Below are positions 21,469 to 24,620 of a stretch of 24,620 nucleotides of DNA, piece after piece. The notes under the pieces were generated by a model. It did no database searches, was not told where the DNA came from, and saw nothing but the letters and a program-made list of their open reading frames with translations. The stretch is from Bacteroidota bacterium (GTDB taxonomy: Bacteria; Bacteroidota; Bacteroidia; Flavobacteriales; Flavobacteriaceae): contig JAEWJM010000017.1 in the NCBI GenBank assembly GCA_023386585.1, positions 1-24,620 on the forward strand, in the 5' to 3' direction. Made by a program: the position numbers and the translations under genes. Position 1 is the stretch's first letter. Each line of letters begins with the position of its first letter.

Positions 21469-24400
21469 ATGAGAAAATTTTACTCTAACACCAAAATTAC
21501 GGCCTTTAAATTTCTGATCCTGGTGGCTTTGCTACTGGTCGGGGATTTTGTCGAAGCACAGGTACGGGTTCCGTTTACCCAAAGGACGTCCCAGTATACG
21601 CCACTGCGCAAGATATACAATATCAGGGGTGATTTTGCCATGTTTGGAAATACAAGCATGACGCTGCAAAATTACGGCGACGAGACGGCGAACAGTAATA
21701 ACCAGATGATTTATGTCGACGTTGACAACGATCCGAATACGCTAAACTCGTCTTCGGCAACATTGCAGCTTTCGACAGAGAACGGCGCGATCCCTACATG
21801 TTCGCATATCATTTACGCCGGCCTTTATTGGACGGGTCGTTCTTCCGACGCGTCGACAAGTCCGAATACTTTCACTGTCACCAAAAACGGCGTTACCAAG
21901 AACTACGACAAACACATTGTGTCCTTAAAAGGTCCTGGAGCTGCGGCTTATACTACGGTTACGGCTTCACCAAACGAAATATACTATCCGACAACAACTG
22001 ACGGATTTATGTATTCGGCTTATGCCGAAGTCACCGATTATGTCCAGGCACACGGAATCGGTTCTTATACCGTCGCCGATATGGCGCTCAAAGAAGGTAA
22101 TGGCGGAAGCACCGGTTTTTACGGCGGTTGGGGAATGATCGTGGTTTACGAAAATACCCAGATGAAATACCGTGATGTCACCATTTTTGACGGACATGCT
22201 TACGTTGCAGGAAATATTACCGCGGATTATGAGATCCCGGTTTCCGGCTTTCATACGGTCCAGGCCGGACCTGTAAATCTCAAACTTGGGGTTATGGCAG
22301 GCGAAGGTGATCGTAACATTAACGGCGACAAGCTCGAGATCAAGCGTTGGGATAATTTGAACTGGAAGAAGCTCGAACATCCGATGAACGGAAACAACAA
22401 CTTCTTTAACTCGACGATCTATACCGGGGGCAATACCCGAAATCCGAACTTAACAAACAACACGGGACTCGACATCAGCTCGTTCTATATCGAGAACGAC
22501 AACAACCAGAATATTACCAACAACCAGACGTCGACCTCGTTCCGATACGGGACAACCCAGGATACGTATGTCATCTTTGCATTTGCAATGGCGGTTGACG
22601 CCTATATTCCGGAACCGGAAGGAAACCTGATCACAATGACGATTAATGGCTTGCCAGTTATCAACGGTGCGCTCACTGCTCATCCGGGTGACGAAGTTGA
22701 ATATAAAATTTTTGTCAGGAACCGCGGAACCGAGCCTGTTCTTAACAGTAAGCTGACGGTGCCAATTCCGTACAACACGACTTTTGTCAGCGGAAGCCTT
22801 ACCAAAAACGTGTACTTCCTCCCGCTTCCACTTCCAAACACGGTAATGTACAACCCGCTGCTCGGAGCAAATGGCTCAATTGTCTGGGATATCGGCACAC
22901 TGCCACTTCCTGCGCTTTCCAGCACATTGCTTGGCGACGTTACTTTCAAGCTGAAAATCACTGAAGATTGTACGCTTCTTAAGAACGCAACCTGCCAGAA
23001 CGTAGCTGCGGTTAACGGTACGCTGAGCGGACTCGGTGCAATCACCGGGACCATCTTCAACGACAAGAGCCTCATTCAGGGATATCAGACCGAGGGTCCG
23101 TGCGTCGGACAGGAAATCCTTGCTCCGTTGTTGATTCAGATTGACGCGATGGATTATGTCAACGCAAATTGCCAGGGAACGCCGCCGGTAAGTTCGTATG
23201 CGTTCTGCAGTCCGGGGCCAAACATTCCGATTACATCAATCAGCGGAGGATTCCCCGCTGGATCAAGATTTTACAATTCCTATCCAGTAACTCCGGCTAC
23301 AACGGAATATACAATCAACAATCCGTTCCCATCAACGGTTGGAACAGTCACCTATTATGCAGTTCCTCCCGGATCGGTTGCAGGTTGCTACTTCCAATTC
23401 ACTATCACCGTTACAACCGTTAATTCGCAAGCCACTACATCCAACGTCACCTATTGCGTCGGATCGTCGGCACAGCCTCTAACGGCAACGGCGAGCAATC
23501 CCGATTATACCTTGTATTATTATACATCGCCTACGGGAGTTCCTCAACCAAGCATTACACCGTCAACAGCGACAGCCGGGACCACGACCTATTATGTTTC
23601 CGAAGGTTGGTCGGCAACATGTCTTGGACCGAAAAAGCCAATAACGGTTACGGTTTATCCGGCACCGACAATTACGGCGCCTGCGAACACAACCATTCAG
23701 GGTTGCGGAACTACTAGTCTTCCGAGCCTTCCGTTCAGTGCTGCTCCAACAACGATTACGTTAGCGCAATTCAACAGCGCCGGCGGAACCTTGCAGATGA
23801 ACGGCAATCCGACTTACACCTTGTCGTATGTCGATTCGGCTACCGGAACATGTCCGACTGTAGTTACGCGGACATTTAGTGTAAATTCTGCTTGTGGAAA
23901 TGTTTCTGCAACTCAAACAATCACCGTACAGGATACAACGCCGCCAGTTCTTGGTCCGCTTCCAGGTACAACAACCGTTAGCTGTACTGTCGGAGCGCCA
24001 TCATTTGCCACTCCAACCGCTACCGATAACTGCAGCGAAGTGACGCTGACATCGCAAAAATATACGACACCGGGACAATGCGCAGGATCTTACACCGTAT
24101 TGAAAATATGGACTGCCGTCGATGCCTGTGGAAACACTGCTACAACATCGCAAACCATTATTGTTACCGATAATGTTGCACCGGTAATCGATCCGCTACC
24201 CGGACCAACAACAATTTCATGCACCGACACGCCTCAATTTGCTGTAGCGACCGCGACTGATGTTTGCGAAAGCACTATTTCACTGACATACGTCGATGTT
24301 ACGACACCAGATGGCTGTCCGAATTCATATACAATCACAAGAACATGGACTGCCGCCGACGGATGCGGAAATACATCCACTGCCTCGCAGGTAATCCACG

Positions 24401-24620
24401 TTGTTGATAACATAGCGCCGGTCATTTCGGCACTTCCTGCACCTTCTACAGTAAGTTGCACTTCCGGAAGCCTGCAATTTGAAACGCCAACCGCAACCGA
24501 CAACTGCGCCGGAACAGTCCCCCTTACATTCGCTGATGTTACGACACCTGGCGCTTGTTCCGGATCATACAGTGTTAAGCGTACATGGACAGCAACCGAT
24601 GCATGCGGAAACAGCTCGAC
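21469..24620 (+). CDS. Giant surface protein with DUF11-like, Ig-like and tandem 79-residue repeats (3' end outside window)
   Basis: A frame open from ATG 21469 to the right edge (~1,050 codons, no stop). The signal peptide is 'FKFLILVALLLVGDFVEAQ'. Residues ~35-370 form a conserved N-terminal module ('RKIYNIRGDFAMFGNTSM', 'SHIIYAGLYWTGRSS', 'GFYGGWGMIVVYENTQMKY', 'KLGVMAGEGDRNINGDKLEI') that I associate with flavobacterial gliding/adhesin-type proteins. A DUF11-like domain follows at ~385-530 ('AHPGDEVEYKIFVRNRGTEP'), then cysteine-rich Ig-like domains at ~555-730. From residue 822 come tandem 79-residue repeats. The architecture predicts type IX secretion to the cell surface; the sorting signal would be at the C-terminus, outside the window. 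Adhesion or gliding is a family-based inference. Confidence 0.88.
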   Translation, partial: MRKFYSNTKITAFKFLILVALLLVGDFVEAQVRVPFTQRTSQYTPLRKIYNIRGDFAMFGNTSMTLQNYGDETANSNNQMIYVDVDNDPNTLNSSSATLQLSTENGAIPTCSHIIYAGLYWTGRSSDASTSPNTFTVTKNGVTKNYDKHIVSLKGPGAAAYTTVTASPNEIYYPTTTDGFMYSAYAEVTDYVQAHGIGSYTVADMALKEGNGGSTGFYGGWGMIVVYENTQMKYRDVTIFDGHAYVAGNITADYEIPVSGFHTVQAGPVNLKLGVMAGEGDRNINGDKLEIKRWDNLNWKKLEHPMNGNNNFFNSTIYTGGNTRNPNLTNNTGLDISSFYIENDNNQNITNNQTSTSFRYGTTQDTYVIFAFAMAVDAYIPEPEGNLITMTINGLPVINGALTAHPGDEVEYKIFVRNRGTEPVLNSKLTVPIPYNTTFVSGSLTKNVYFLPLPLPNTVMYNPLLGANGSIVWDIGTLPLPALSSTLLGDVTFKLKITEDCTLLKNATCQNVAAVNGTLSGLGAITGTIFNDKSLIQGYQTEGPCVGQEILAPLLIQIDAMDYVNANCQGTPPVSSYAFCSPGPNIPITSISGGFPAGSRFYNSYPVTPATTEYTINNPFPSTVGTVTYYAVPPGSVAGCYFQFTITVTTVNSQATTSNVTYCVGSSAQPLTATASNPDYTLYYYTSPTGVPQPSITPSTATAGTTTYYVSEGWSATCLGPKKPITVTVYPAPTITAPANTTIQGCGTTSLPSLPFSAAPTTITLAQFNSAGGTLQMNGNPTYTLSYVDSATGTCPTVVTRTFSVNSACGNVSATQTITVQDTTPPVLGPLPGTTTVSCTVGAPSFATPTATDNCSEVTLTSQKYTTPGQCAGSYTVLKIWTAVDACGNTATTSQTIIVTDNVAPVIDPLPGPTTISCTDTPQFAVATATDVCESTISLTYVDVTTPDGCPNSYTITRTWTAADGCGNTSTASQVIHVVDNIAPVISALPAPSTVSCTSGSLQFETPTATDNCAGTVPLTFADVTTPGACSGSYSVKRTWTATDACGNSS
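23932..24620 (+). repeat. Tandem 237-bp (79-residue) repeats inside the surface protein
   Basis: Three in-frame units start at 23932, 24169 and 24406, each exactly 237 bases apart; the third is cut by the window edge. Each begins D-x-x-x-P-V, has SCT at about position 17, 'TATDNC' or 'TATDVC' in the middle, 'TTPGxC' and 'TWTAxDxCGN', and ends 'SQxIxVxDN'. Four cysteines per unit are conserved, suggesting two disulfides. A diverged, longer unit at ~23660-23931 precedes them. The type resembles HYR/SprB-like Ig repeats. Confidence 0.85.

Noticed and set aside
22680..23075. Minus-strand frames inside the surface-protein gene (also 21967-22380 and 24234-24503)
   Set aside because: The plus strand is one uninterrupted frame with a signal peptide, domains and repeats; the antisense frames come from its Thr/Ser-rich composition.
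23932..24620. CRISPR-like array, because of regular spacing
   Set aside because: The period is 237 bases, in-frame, and encodes diverging protein domains with conserved cysteines, not identical short repeats with spacers.

Overview
The window looks like chromosomal DNA of a flavobacterium-like member of the Bacteroidetes. Several independent signs agree. Promoter boxes match the Bacteroidetes form TAnnTTTG, with one complete TTTG-N20-TATATTTG promoter in front of sixA. Start codons lack Shine-Dalgarno sequences. DnaX has no zinc module. DUF3822 sits next to rsmD, the RNase P RNA is bacterial class A, and the window ends in a large surface protein of the type that Bacteroidetes export and use as adhesins. 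The gene content is mostly chromosomal housekeeping, with no phage, plasmid, CRISPR or intact insertion sequence.

Layout. 1-2165 (+): the 3' end of an RND efflux permease overlapping a TolC-type outer-membrane channel gene. 2179-3066 (-): a short-chain dehydrogenase, convergent with tolC and sharing a hairpin terminator with it. 3249-5672 (+): pheT. 5755-7121 (+): a GH114-like secreted or lipoprotein glycosidase homologue coupled to a small exported protein of unknown function. 7105-9775 (-): a RecD/Dda-like helicase, a half-size EamA transporter and kdsB (Kdo activation for LPS). 9895-11300 (+): DUF3822 and rsmD, facing rnpB (RNase P RNA, -). 11716-13719 (+): a tight three-gene run of a small conserved protein, DNA topoisomerase IB and a lipoprotein. 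13797-15535 (+): dnaX, split by a -1 frameshift at an A10 tract. 15532-20399 (-): a polyphosphate cluster, sixA-ppk1-ppx/gppA-cation:proton antiporter. 20400-20934: a gene-poor, AT-rich stretch. 20935 to the right edge (+): a small secreted protein followed by the first ~1050 codons of a giant surface protein that carries exact 79-residue tandem repeats and runs out of the window.

The most interesting signal is dnaX. The zero frame reads through the AAA+ and oligomerisation domains, enters A10 ending in the in-frame heptamer A AAA AAG, and stops six codons later, giving a gamma-like 361-residue protein. A -1 shift on that same heptamer joins it to the tau-specific C-terminal region, giving 579 residues. 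This is the reverse of the E. coli arrangement. It could be programmed frameshifting, transcriptional slippage, or a one-base homopolymer error. The second notable signal is a ~145-bp long imperfect palindrome after ppk1, with end motifs resembling a second small intergenic element after eamA; these may be copies of a dispersed intergenic repeat family.
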